DNA from: Branchiostoma floridae
Lineage: Eukaryota > Chordata > Leptocardii > Amphioxiformes > Branchiostomatidae
Assembly (NCBI RefSeq): GCF_000003815.2
Contig: NC_049984.1
Location: 3,164,878-3,228,877, forward strand
Length of the DNA: 64,000 nucleotides
Direction: 5' to 3'
A program made the position numbers and the translations under genes. Every line of letters starts with the position of its first letter. The first letter of the stretch is position 1. Under the pieces are notes generated by a model. It was not told the DNA's origin. It did not search any database and saw only the letters and a program-made list of their open reading frames with translations. Below, piece by piece: positions 11,901 through 23,600 of this stretch.

Positions 11901-12240
11901 GGTGTTCCAGAGTCTTGGCCAGCAACCGACAAAAATTTGAAGCGATCCGATTCAAAGCAGCTCGTTGAGAGACGTTTTATTGCAAAAATCACTAAATTTT
12001 GCTTCCCACCGACGCCATGTTGGATCTGACACGTATCCCAACAGCCACCAGTAAATCACGTGACGTACCGTCTCGTCCCCAGGATTTCGAGTCACATCTC
12101 CAAGCAGATGCAGCGCGCGACTGATTTCAATAGAGTTTTTCAAGCGTCTTGTATGCCTTTTTCGATGTTCCGCGTTTAAAGCTATTCTCGGGGAGACAGA
12201 TGCTTCCAAAATATTAGACATTACTCTAACGGGTACCTAC
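11901..12240 (-). promoter_or_regulatory. STX16 5' region with CLEAR-like E-box
   Basis: Sequence upstream of the STX16 ATG contains ATCACGTGAC (12055-12064), one mismatch from the lysosomal CLEAR consensus GTCACGTGAC, running into a CRE-like TGACGTA. A CCATGTT motif (12015) lies nearby. Placement 150-165 bp upstream of the start codon fits a TATA-less promoter, but the transcription start is not known. Confidence 0.4.
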
Positions 12241-12445
12241 TGGCTGTCGCTCAAGGTGAATACTCAAGGTGAATACAACTAGAGAGAAGTACAATATGCA
12301 ACGAAGTACACAGCACCTAACATCTGCTTAGAGATATTAAACTGGAAAGTTTCATGAGTTTCCCTAGTGACGTTACTAGTAGTACTTTGGGTCATCACTG
12401 AGTCTCATTATTTAGGTGGCAAACATGTGACTTATTTTCGTAAGA

Positions 12446-12651
12446 TATTGTAAATGCAGAAATGTTCGCGGTGGATTAATGTTCGCGGTTTTCGCGGTGT
12501 CTGACCGTCGCCACTTCACCGCGAATTTAAAACCACCGCGAACATTTTTCTATTATGGTATCAGACTGCAGTCTATGGTGTTACCGTGAACTTAAATCCA
12601 CCGCAAAAAGTCCCTTTTCCAGCTACCGCGAAATTAAATGCATTTACACTA
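12446..12651. mobile_element. Palindromic MITE, TACTGTAAATGCA family, copy B
   Basis: It begins TATTGTAAATGCAGAAATG and ends ATGCATTTACACTA, with GTTCGCGGTGG / CCACCGCGAAC inverted blocks inside. It lies about 550 bp upstream of the STX16 start codon. Confidence 0.7.
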
Positions 12652-15600
12652 CGAGATTGATTAAAGATTGAGGGCACTCAACAAGAAGAAGAATGTACTA
12701 TATGATACATGTACTGGAGTTTTCTTTTACTGAACCAGTGCTGTCAATCTCACCTGCTTGCGTTTCGCTGTCTATCAGGCACCTTCTTCAGAGCCGCTAG
12801 GCTGGAGAGTTGTTTCTTGCCGCTATTTGTAGCCGATGTAGACTGTGGTTTTGTCCACTGGATTTTACTCCAAAGCCAGATTTTTAATTTATCAGGTTGT
12901 GCTCTTATCTTGAAGTGTTTCAAACACATTCATTTATACAATTTCAACCATTTGCATAATGGGTTGAATAAAGGGGTTGTGGTTACACAAAACTCGCTTT
13001 TCTAAAAAAAGGACATATTTTGTTGGATACCACAAAAGGATTAAATTCCTGTTCAGATGGAACTAAAATATTTGTTTGAACGTCTTGCAAAGCAGTCTCA
13101 TGGTATAGCACCTCACCTCACTTCACCCTAGACCATCCATAACACACCAGGTTTGTATTGTGAAGTACAAGCTGCATATCTGGACAATTTTATTTGATTC
13201 ATTGACCAATGGCAACAGATCATACCAAATTCCCCATTTCTTCGCACCACAAAAGAAAACTTTATTTTCTGCGCAATCTACAAATGTCATGTATACATAT
13301 ACTAATGTTGGATTTACATGTAACCAAATAATGGGACTAGTTGGGTACTGTTTAGCTATCAGGGTTTCAGATCACGGGTTGCTTTCAGTTTTCTACTTCT
13401 TGTGTTTCAAACCATGAACTACATAGTTATGCAGTTTGGCATCACAGTCCTATGGCAAGGGCAACTCTAAGTCACCAGTCCTGAGTTGAACATCCTCCAT
13501 GAAGCAAACAGAAGTTTAAGGCACACTCAGTTTGCAATGAGTGAATGAAGGTTAGAAATCCAGGTACAGTAATAAGACATGCAAGACGACATTTACTAAA
13601 AAAACTGGACGGATTTATAAGCGGTCAGACGTATCGGGTAACATCCACTACCTTACGTCAGTGACTGCAGTTTCGGTGGTTCGAGGGGTATTTGAGTGTG
13701 TCATGTTTCAAACTACGTACAGCGTTGCATGATACAGAGATGTGAATGCAAATATGGTCTTGTATACTGTGTTTAACATGACTCCCTGAGTCAGTCACAG
13801 CTAATGTTTGCATTATTGACATGATCTGAAGAGCTGGTAGTGATATAACTGCATGTAGTAGTGATGTCTACTTATTTGTTAGTTTACAAACTTGTCATAT
13901 TTCCTTGCTTCTTTTTATTCTATGATTTACACACTATTAGATAACTAAAAAAAATGTCAGCACTTGAAACAGCACTGTACCTAGTGGAAGAAAATAAGGC
14001 AAATATTTACATTTATATTGAAGTGTAACTTGTATGGCAGACGGTCAGAGTTTGCTTTCGTGCTTTGCCCATTTATTATTAGTGGGCACAGTTGGAAACT
14101 CAACCAACAAAAAAGAATGAATACGTCGATGAAGGTCTGTTTATGAAGGTTAGACATCCAGGTAAACAATATTCAAATACAATTCAATCTCTACAACTGG
14201 ATAAAAAATGGATATTTACCTCCGGACGTTTCGACGTCATGAAGGTTAGATACCTAAGTGATAAGATACGACAAATAGCAATAAGGTACTCAAGCAACTG
14301 GATATGACTTTCGAATTCAAAGTCATATCCCATCGCTTGAATAACTGTTATTTGGCCAAAAAAAAGGTGAAATAATGGAAGTGTAACTTGAACTGTGGAA
14401 GTTTAGAGCTTGCTTTCATTCTTTGTCCATTTTTCGTTCCTTGTCCGTCTTTCGTTCTTCGTCCGTTTGGCGGGGAGAGTCGGTGCAACGTCAGAGTCTG
14501 AGCTTGACCCTGAGGTTGTGCCAGTCTCTCTGTCCGCAGCCAAGCCACGGGGCCTGCAGGGAGACAGAGAGACAGTCACACACTGCAGGGTCAAACTCTC
14601 ACTCTAACATTACACACAACGATCACCTTTATCTGTGGGGTAGCCTATATCTGTTAATTGTGAAGATTGAGCATTTCGGGTAAATACCAGCACATATGAA
14701 TTATCTACTGATGCAACAATAACCTGAATTACAGTTTTGACAAGAAGCAGAAGCTCTCTGTTACACCGAGGATGTAAGGAGGAACTGTGGCAATCTGCCA
14801 AGTCATCCATTAGGATACATTGTGTCTACTGCCTGAGTAAGTGTAGCGAGTCGGTACCATAGCTACTCTCGGGTGTATCAGTCTTCAAAGGAGTACAAAA
14901 TGTAACTGTAAAGCTCTTCGCTGTACGGTAGCACTTTGCAGGGTTTTAGACTGAGCACAACACAACTGAGCACAACGTTGTTGACAATTCTACAGGAATG
15001 TCCGGGATTCATTATACAGAGGAAGTACACACTTGGCAAGACAATACAACTGCCTAACCGGGCTGTATCAAATACAACTTGGATACAAAGGGGCAACAAA
15101 GAGTCGCCATTTATAATGTCAGAAACAGATGTCTGTGTTTTCGAGTGGGTGTTAAATAACACAAAATTTAGGCATTACATAGACACAACAGTTTCTTAAA
15201 TGTTCACCTTTTCCCTCTTATTTGAACAATCAAACACTCAATCACTGCAATGTTGTGACTACAGCATCTCTCGGAGCAGTCTGTGGTGGTGTTGTTTACA
15301 ACTTTTGTCGATGTCAAATCACACTGAGTAGAAAACCTTGTTCTCTTTTGAAACATTGTAATAGGTATGACGTTGTGCAATGAACCAACTAACAACACAT
15401 TTCTATTCTTGGCTTTGGGTTGGTGCCTTCTTGCTGGATGACACTGGTCAGCCTTTTGGGTGTTGAGATGTTAAGGCCAAGACACTGAGTGTTTGTTCCT
15501 TAAGTTCCTTATTCAGGTAAGACAGACTCACAATTATAATTTGTACAACAGTATAAAGGGTACAGAATTACAATTTATCTCTATCAAAGTCAAAGTAGGA

Positions 15601-16284
15601 CCAACATGTCATGATCAAACCGACTGACTTTGGGCTGGTGCTGTCTTGCTGGATCACACCTTTTAGTAAGACCCTCACGGTTGTCAAGATGTTGACAGCT
15701 AAGACACTAATTGTTCCTTGACAGTCAAGGTCACTTTTCCACATACATGTATGCATAACGCAGACAACAGTAATGACACCCCTACAAAGATGGTGCACAG
15801 TTGTCACGTGCTGAATTACGTCGTCTTACTTAGCAAAGTCACTCTGACCAGAAGCATTTGTCAGAAAGAATTGCATTTCGATCCTGCAATTTGTGCCAGC
15901 TGTGGCGACTTGCTAGCCAGGTTACAATCATACATAGTTTTCCATGGGCTCAATCTTTTAGCTTGCTAACTAGTTAGCAATGATATCAGGGTTTTCTAAT
16001 CATAGTATCAAATGAGAACTGGCAGTCACATAACAACATCAAAAGTAAATCAAGACCCAGCCATTCAGAAAGAGTCCAGGAGTTGAATGTACGACAATAG
16101 ATGAAACATAATTTGTATTAATATTCAGACAAAATCTTACAAAGTCACAACAGTAGCAGGTGTCACATATTTTTTTCCATAGAAACAGGGTTATACGGGG
16201 TAACAACGATTTCATTCTACCATGTTGCATCTGTAGGAAGAGGATAATGTTCCACAAGTTTGCAGTATCATTTTTGAACTTTCT

Positions 16285-16532
16285 AACAAGAGAGGACTAG
16301 TCCAGTGTGCTGATTGGTCAGACCAGAATACAGGTGCATACATAATCTGACCAATCGGCATTCTGTTAAAGAGGACAGGACAAGTCCAGGGTGCTGATTG
16401 GTCAGAGCATGTGTTGGGTGCTGACCAATCAGCATCTTCTAATGGTGGACAGGAACTAGTCCAGCATGCTGATTGGTTAGACCATGTTTCAGGTGCACAT
16501 GAATCTGACCAATCAGCATCCTGTTAAGGAGG
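16285..16532. repeat. Three-unit palindromic array with six CCAAT boxes
   Basis: Each unit pairs GCTGATTGGTCAGA with CTGACCAATCAGC in inverted order, joined by spacer text such as AGGACAGGACAAGTCCAG. ATTGG/CCAAT occurs six times in about 250 bp, alternating in orientation. It may be a decayed fold-back repeat or an NF-Y-binding cluster; no adjacent gene start was recognised. Confidence 0.75.
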
Positions 16533-16869
16533 GCAGTGAACACAATCAAAAACATTGTAATACTGGCTTTTAAGTACTTTCAGTTGCATATCTGGGTACA
16601 GTTGCATTTTTTTATAACAGAAAGTTCACGAAATCTAACAAATATTGAATGTGAATAAAACTAAATATCTTGGATCTGCCAAAGAACAATTAGAAAATGA
16701 TGTACAATCTTGTGAAATAAGACGTGTTGTATCTAACGAAAATCAAGCCATTAGTCAAATATTGAATATCTGACAGGCCATTGTCTTCCAGTGGCGGAAT
16801 CACAGTTTTTTTAAACTCACAAATTGACGTTTGCCACTCGGAAGGTTGAAGACTTTAACTAATTGTGAC

Positions 16870-17235
16870 TAAGGCCACACCAATTCAATTTCTTGGTTCA
16901 CGGATTTTTTCATAAAAAATATGGAGCGAGAGGGCGAAATAAAAATAAAAATTGTAAAATGGTTGGGGTAAAGGTAACGGCTAATCCAAAACATAAAGAA
17001 AAAAGTTTTCAGCTTGAAAAAAGTACAAAAATACTATTATTGTACAGTAACAGCACCTGTACCCACACTTTAAGGAGCTTATAATATTAAGGCCAATTTG
17101 CTACACCAGAAAGTTAGTGAATGCTTTCATTAATGGTGAAAATTTGCTGAGTGGTAATTTTTATTTTTATTCTATTTTCCAAAAAATAGGAGCGAGCGAA
17201 TCCGTGAACCAAGAAATTAAATTGGTGTGGCCTAA
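16870..17235. mobile_element. Long-TIR MITE, TAAGGCCACACCAATT family
   Basis: About 35-bp inverted ends: TAAGGCCACACCAATTCAAT... at left and ...TTAAATTGGTGTGGCCTAA at right, with TTGGTTCACGGATT inside each end. A second copy, lacking its left end, is at 25252-25580; a diverged relative is at 33151-33450. Confidence 0.75.
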
Positions 17236-20200
17236 CGCTTAGATACATAACTGAACAAGATCCTGCCTTCCACCATACGAACAAAAAATCCACTCAATTG
17301 TTGTAATAATGTACAATGAATTATTCCTTTACAAAGTCTATGATGTTGTATGTTAGGTTACAGTACAGACAAGGCAAGAAGGTGCAAAACTTGAGAAAGG
17401 AGAACTTTCATTCCACTATCATTTCAAACAACTTCTTATATATCCAAATAAGGGAATGATGCTCCCCAGGGACTGTTCCAAATGTTTCCAGTTTCTCTAA
17501 AAGAAGTCTAATTGTTTGATCTGAGATATAATTTGATCTGAAAGACAGTTTTTGAATTTCCAAGGCAACTTATAAAACCATGTGTCATTACAAAGTAAGG
17601 GGCTCCGATTTTCAATATTCATTTTTTTTCCCTTGAAGTTTCCAGACTATAGTGCTAGAGTACAAACATTATTTGAGAACTTAAAAATTGCCACACCAAC
17701 ATAACCATATACATAACAGTACACCATGTTTTTACAAAAATACCGTACAAAAAAAAAATTTGTTGAAAGCGAACACCATGCAGAAATTACAACCATAACC
17801 AAATGTACAGTATACCAACAAGATAGGGAGGACCTGGTGTATATTTTTTACCTCTACTACATAAAGGAAGTGGATACAAAACTTATTCCTAACCCTAATA
17901 TCATGACCTTGAAGTGTTTCCAAATTTCAGGCCCCAATTGTGTATTCCTTGTTTAATCAGAATGACTTGCTTTTCTTTGTTTTCATACCAAGAAAATGCA
18001 AAGATAGTAATTAATGGGACATGCGCCCTCACAGAGGTAGAAGTGGCCAGATAAAGAAAGAGGGGACATACCTGTACATGTGCACATTTTGTAGTAAATT
18101 GTACAAGTGACTACGATGTTTCAGGCCCTTAAACTGCCTTTTTCACACTCCTTTTTTAAATCAAATATGATTGGTACAGTAGCATTTCTTTGTTTCCGTA
18201 TCTAGAAAATTTTGTGCTTGTGAGTTGTGACAACGCTCCGTCTTGGAGATTTAAAAAAAAAGTAATGTTATAACATTCAAGGCATGTTATAACAGGTAAT
18301 CTGATATTTGTCAGCCATGTCGTACCACCTGGCTCTCTGGGTCATCTTTAATACATGTAACAAGTTTACCATAAAAGTTTACCTAAAATGAGTATTACAT
18401 GTACTTGGCAGAATTCTGTTAGGTCCTAGCAGGAGTACAAGCAACCTGGTCCCTGTCGGCAACGAGCAACCCGATATTTGTCAGCCATGTTGTTACACGA
18501 TGACAATGCACAGCACCGACATGTAATACGAGAACATTTATCGTGTTCTGGAAACTCTTCCCTCTAGTTAACAGCTCTCAAAAGGCTGAGCTATTCTGCA
18601 ATAGTCTCTCCAAGACCCAGTGTTCTCACCATGATTTTCCCACAGCGTATATAGGGGCATCTTAGTGCAGCAAAGTCACGTGGGTAAGTAATGCAGGTGT
18701 GAGCATTGTGGGGGGGTCTGGGGAAATCCTCCCTTTAAATTTACAACCCTCAGAAATGCTTGCATTGGGCGGACCAATTTTTTTGTAGATAAAGCATTGT
18801 TTACATTTGTTACAAAACAAGAGAAAAGTACCATTCTCTGATCAAAACACAGTGCAGGGGCCAAAATCACAGCATACGGGATCCAAATCACAGCACATGG
18901 GATCCAAATCACAGCATATGGGATCCAAATCATAGCATAGAGGGCCTGGCAAGAACACTGAGACCCTTTGCTGAAGCCCTTTTGCCAATTATTTACCCTA
19001 GTTGGGCGATTTCTACACCTGTCAAGCAGGAGGTCTGGTATAGACAAGTCTTGCACTACCTCTTTACCTTAGTAAAAAGTTACCTAATTCTTCAGAATAA
19101 GTTGCATGTACATGTACGGATGTTTATGTCTATTGTAAGTGGAAACATAAATTATTGTACAAAAAAATAATACACCATGAGATGATGCAAGATACATAGT
19201 TCTTGGAGGAGTACTAATAACTGATGAACATTTTCTAAGATCTATTGCAATGGAACCAAAGATGAGGTGTTAAAAATAGTGGCGGTGCTGGAAAAGTTAT
19301 AAAATGTACTTTTCAAAAAAGTATGTTTTTCCACAACATCACAGTCATTTACCTTCTTAGCCTCCCCTAAAACGGAAGGATGAAAACAGAAGAAAGACAG
19401 AACAGGGCTATTTTGTGGTTTTCTTAGGCAAACAAGAACGATACCGTAGAACACAAAAACCAGTATGAGAGGGTTACACCATTTACCGAGCTAACAGGGG
19501 GTACACGGTAGTTATCTTACTACACACTTTCGCTCTCATTTCTTACGAAAGATTTTACATCAATCTCTTTCCTTTTTCTTTTACTCGCACAAACTTTTTC
19601 CTTTTCAGTTTTCCAGTCCATTTCCTTCATTTTCAAATCATCCCTCCTTTCCTACCATAATGGTATACCCCAAATGTACAGGTGTACCTGTCTATCACAA
19701 GTGGAGGCTGTGATAGGGGTCTTGGGTTAATCAGATTTGAGGCCGAGATGCTAAGAATGCGAGGTAAAGTATCTTGGTCTTCCCCCAATCTCACCCTCCA
19801 AGTAGCCAATGAGAAGTTGGGAGAAATTCAAATGATGTAAGTGCTACTCTTTGATTGGTTGTGTAAAGGGCCAATCACATTGTGCCATAAGAAGGTGTCA
19901 ATCATGTCCTATATTTCAGGCTTCTTTAGTGGCTTTTCCCCACCTTTCTTGTTACTTCCACACAAAAACGTTGAAGGCACTTTATTTTCTAAGTCCAAGT
20001 TTCCTGAAACCCCCTAATAGTTTCCAGAACAGTATACTCAATACCCCTATGCCAGACTCCATTTACTGAACGATATACTCACAGAAGATGTTTAAATTCG
20101 ACCACATGGTGTCATAGACAATTTGCATCATAGACTTTAGTATCAGTAACAACGTGATGTTCTGGTTTTCAATCTGACTCTGAGCACATTTTTTCCTTCC

Positions 20201-20659
20201 GAAGTTCTTTGACCGACCATTCCAACTACAGCTATCCTAAGAAACTGCCTGATTCAACAACTGCCAAACCCCCTTCATATCCTTTCCCTTGCTATGTACA
20301 ACACTTCAAGCAGGTCCCGTATAACTGCAACAAGAAGCTAGACACCCCTATATCATCATAATGAAATAGTCCACAACAAGACAACTGCATATCAAGTTGC
20401 TGCTTTAAAGGAAAATTAAGACAGTAATACACAGGTAGCACAAGACAATACAAGGAAATATAGCATGTCACAAAAAAGGGGGAAGAGAAAAATGGGACCA
20501 AAAAATATTTTCCTTTGTTAAAAATTTGCGCCAGCATTTCCGACAACAACAAACAAGAAGATCCTTTCTTGTCCGTTCCCAAAACGGACAAGTACAAGTC
20601 AGAACAATTAACGATGGACTATTCCATCTGAGACGAGGGGTGTCCAGGTTCCGTTGGCC

Positions 20660-23600
20660 TTACATACTAGTATACCATCTGTGCAACAAGTACAGCCCCC
20701 CTGCCAAGGCCACCCCTATAGATGCCTGAAGTAGAATAGGCTTCCAGAACAACCACCTTTCCCTGTCCGCCTCCGTCTTGCGCTGCTTTCTCTTCATCTC
20801 GGCAAGTTTCTCCGACGTGCTGCTTATCCTCTCATCTCGTCTTCTTTTCCTCAACTCCGCTTCTCTACGGGGAAAAAGAACATGTATGAAATGCCGGCAT
20901 GTGACAAGAGCTTAAGGAAAAGGACTAACCAGGGCTTTTTTTGTATATATAACCTTGAAAATTACCTGCACCAGACAAATTTTACCTGCACCACTCTGAC
21001 CAAGGGCGCACCCGGGGAAGCCATAATCACAAATACCAACCCATCTTCACCAGTTCCGACACATATAAAAACTCATTTTTCCCACGCACCATTCCTGAGT
21101 GGAATGCCCTGCCTGGCACGGTTGTAAGTGCTCCCAACGTTGAGTGCTTCCGTGCCAGGCAGGCGGCCTGCCCGCCCTAACCCGGGAGCCTCAGCCCCCC
21201 CCCCCCCCCCCCACGATGCCCCATGCAGGGCCATTTGGGGGTATATGTGTGGAGATGTAGATGTAGACTTTAAGAAGTATGGATCATATTAAAATTATTC
21301 AGATACCACTGCTATTTTTTCTTTTATACTTTATAGGTAGTTACATTCAATGCAGCTAATAACAATCCACATACACCTTGTAGGACATATATGATTGTAT
21401 AAAACTCAGTACATGGACCAGTGCAGGTTAGGTGCAGGTAGACACCAAAAATACCTGCACAGCTCCAATTCTACCTGCACTAACCTCATTCGACCCTCGT
21501 TCTTGTTATGATACTGGGCAACACCCCTAGTTTGTTGGGGCAAACCACCCAGGGCGTAGTGCTGTTGTGTTATTGGCTGTTCCTCAGATGTTGTAATACC
21601 TCTTCCTTAAACTTAACGGGGTTAGCTTGAAGGGTGGTAGAGTATGGTAAAGTATTCCACTTGTTCTAAATTCTCCCCTTCGTATTTTCGTTTAAACCCA
21701 AATTAGTGATTTTTGTAAAATTTGCCTTTCAGAAACCCGTTGCCATGGCAACACGAAAAATCACCAAGTTTGGTTGTTTTAGCACAAGCTGTTTGGGACC
21801 TATACGACATCAAAGTTGGCGCGCGGGTGCACTTTTAGGGTTAAAGCATGATGCCTTTTCATCTATATCTAGCTTTTTGCGCAATGCGGCTTCACCATGG
21901 CTTGCATTTTTTTGCATACTTCTTCAAGTTCAACTGGCAAAGACTTAATGCCTGGGGCTCCCTATACAATGGACCGATGCATTCAAGCCCTATACAAAAA
22001 TAATTTAGTATGTCCACTTAAAAAGAATGGATGTAGAATCCCCAAATCTCAAAGTCAATGTCTGAACTTGAATTTGAGTTCTGGGAAGGCTTCACCAACC
22101 TGCATGCAAGCACTTCCAAGAAGCCTGGTGAGCCAACCGGGGATGCAGACAAGTTACGTGAACAGATATCTAATGACAATGCACACGGCACCTGTCTGAT
22201 ATAGCTACATCATTCATTTTCAGTGCTGGCTGCCAATAGGATGGGTGAAAATTTTGCACAAAGTATCAAGACTATCATTAGCCATTTGACTTTGCAATAT
22301 CAGTCTGTAACTACAAGCTAACTAAAATTAAAACAACTATTCAAGTATCCATGCATGATAAAAATGAATTTGTCATTTAATGTAAGTCATTCCTTTCAAA
22401 AACAAATTAAGATAAATTGTCTCAAACAATTTGACCATGTATCTATTAATTTCTTTTCATATTTCAAGTTTTACATAATATCAAGGTTTAGGGTATGCAA
22501 AAGAAATTACACCGTGAGTAGTATGCAAATAAGCACCTATAAGACAGACAATCAGAGCAGCTGCAGGTAAATTTCTTTTGCTTGTGTAACAGAGAACTTC
22601 ACTGTCCAACAGGAACACAAGTTCGAAGAGATTTGTGTTGCGTCAGAGTCCCAGGGCTGTCTCCAGCTTTAAATTTTTTTCCATCCCACTAAAAATAATT
22701 GTTTGGGAGCCCATGTTGTTGATTTTCCTTGTTTTAACATATCAGCTGAAATGAAAATAGGTTTTCAACAGTGTCATGTCACAATGTGGACGGATATGGG
22801 GTGATGCGTTTGTTCGTCCCAACCAGAAAATTTCCGTCCTGGGACAAAACCTGCCTAAGACACACAGGCTTTTCGCAAGGTACGTATGCATCAAGGCATC
22901 ATTTGGATGAGCTTTTCTTAAAATGACAAGAAATTGGAGGCACTAGATGCCCTTATACTGGGGATTGACCAGGGATGCCACTAGATCATTTGTGGTCACA
23001 GTGTTTGACTGTGACCTTTCTGACAGTAATTTTGGTCCTCAGGATACCTTAGAATGCACCATTTTAACTTAAAATTCTCGAAAACACTGACCCCTACAAT
23101 AGTCGTGCCTATATCACGGTGACTCACCAAGAAATTTGGACTCCCTATAATAAAATACTAGCTAAAAGCTTGACGACACACATGTAAACCCTCACCTCTG
23201 TCTTTCCCTGAGGCGTTCTGTGTCTGAGGGATCCTCCGGCTCGAACTCGAACTGCTGCGCCCTCTGCTTGGAGCTGCGTCGCGAGGGGTCCCGTGGGGGG
23301 AGCGGCGGAGGTTTGTCTCTCGCGTTCTCTTCCTCGTCCTTCGTCACGATGTGGTTATGTCCGTCCTGTAGATCTGGGCTCTGAAAGGGGACGAGAGAAG
23401 GTACAGTAAGACAATAGTTTAATCAGGTTGGTACATGCAATACTAAGTTTAGACATTCTTTATAGCACAGCTTTATTTCCAGCAATGTTTCAGTGACCGT
23501 CTGTCACCTTCATCAGGGCAATTCTGACCGCAATATAAAATGTCCTGCAGACCTGGGCTCTGAAAGGGGACGAGAAAAGGTACAGTAAGTAGGGCTGTGT

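Larger units (their letters stand above)
11901..20659. other. Intergenic region between STX16 and the phosphatase, no gene recognised
   Basis: This interval holds the STX16 promoter, MITEs (12446-12651, 16870-17235), an ATGAAGGTTAGAC element family (about 13540-13700 and 14140-14260), a CCAAT array (16285-16532) and AT-rich unique sequence. A minus-strand open stretch at 14403-14594 (TSGSSSDSDVAPTLPAKR after a strong CTCCCTGCAG acceptor-like site) looks protein-like. It has no partner exon and is left unassigned. Confidence 0.5.

Noticed and set aside
21700-22200. Plus-strand open frames of 80-100 residues
   Set aside because: No splice-consistent neighbours and no recognisable motif; inside phosphatase intron 9 on the opposite strand.
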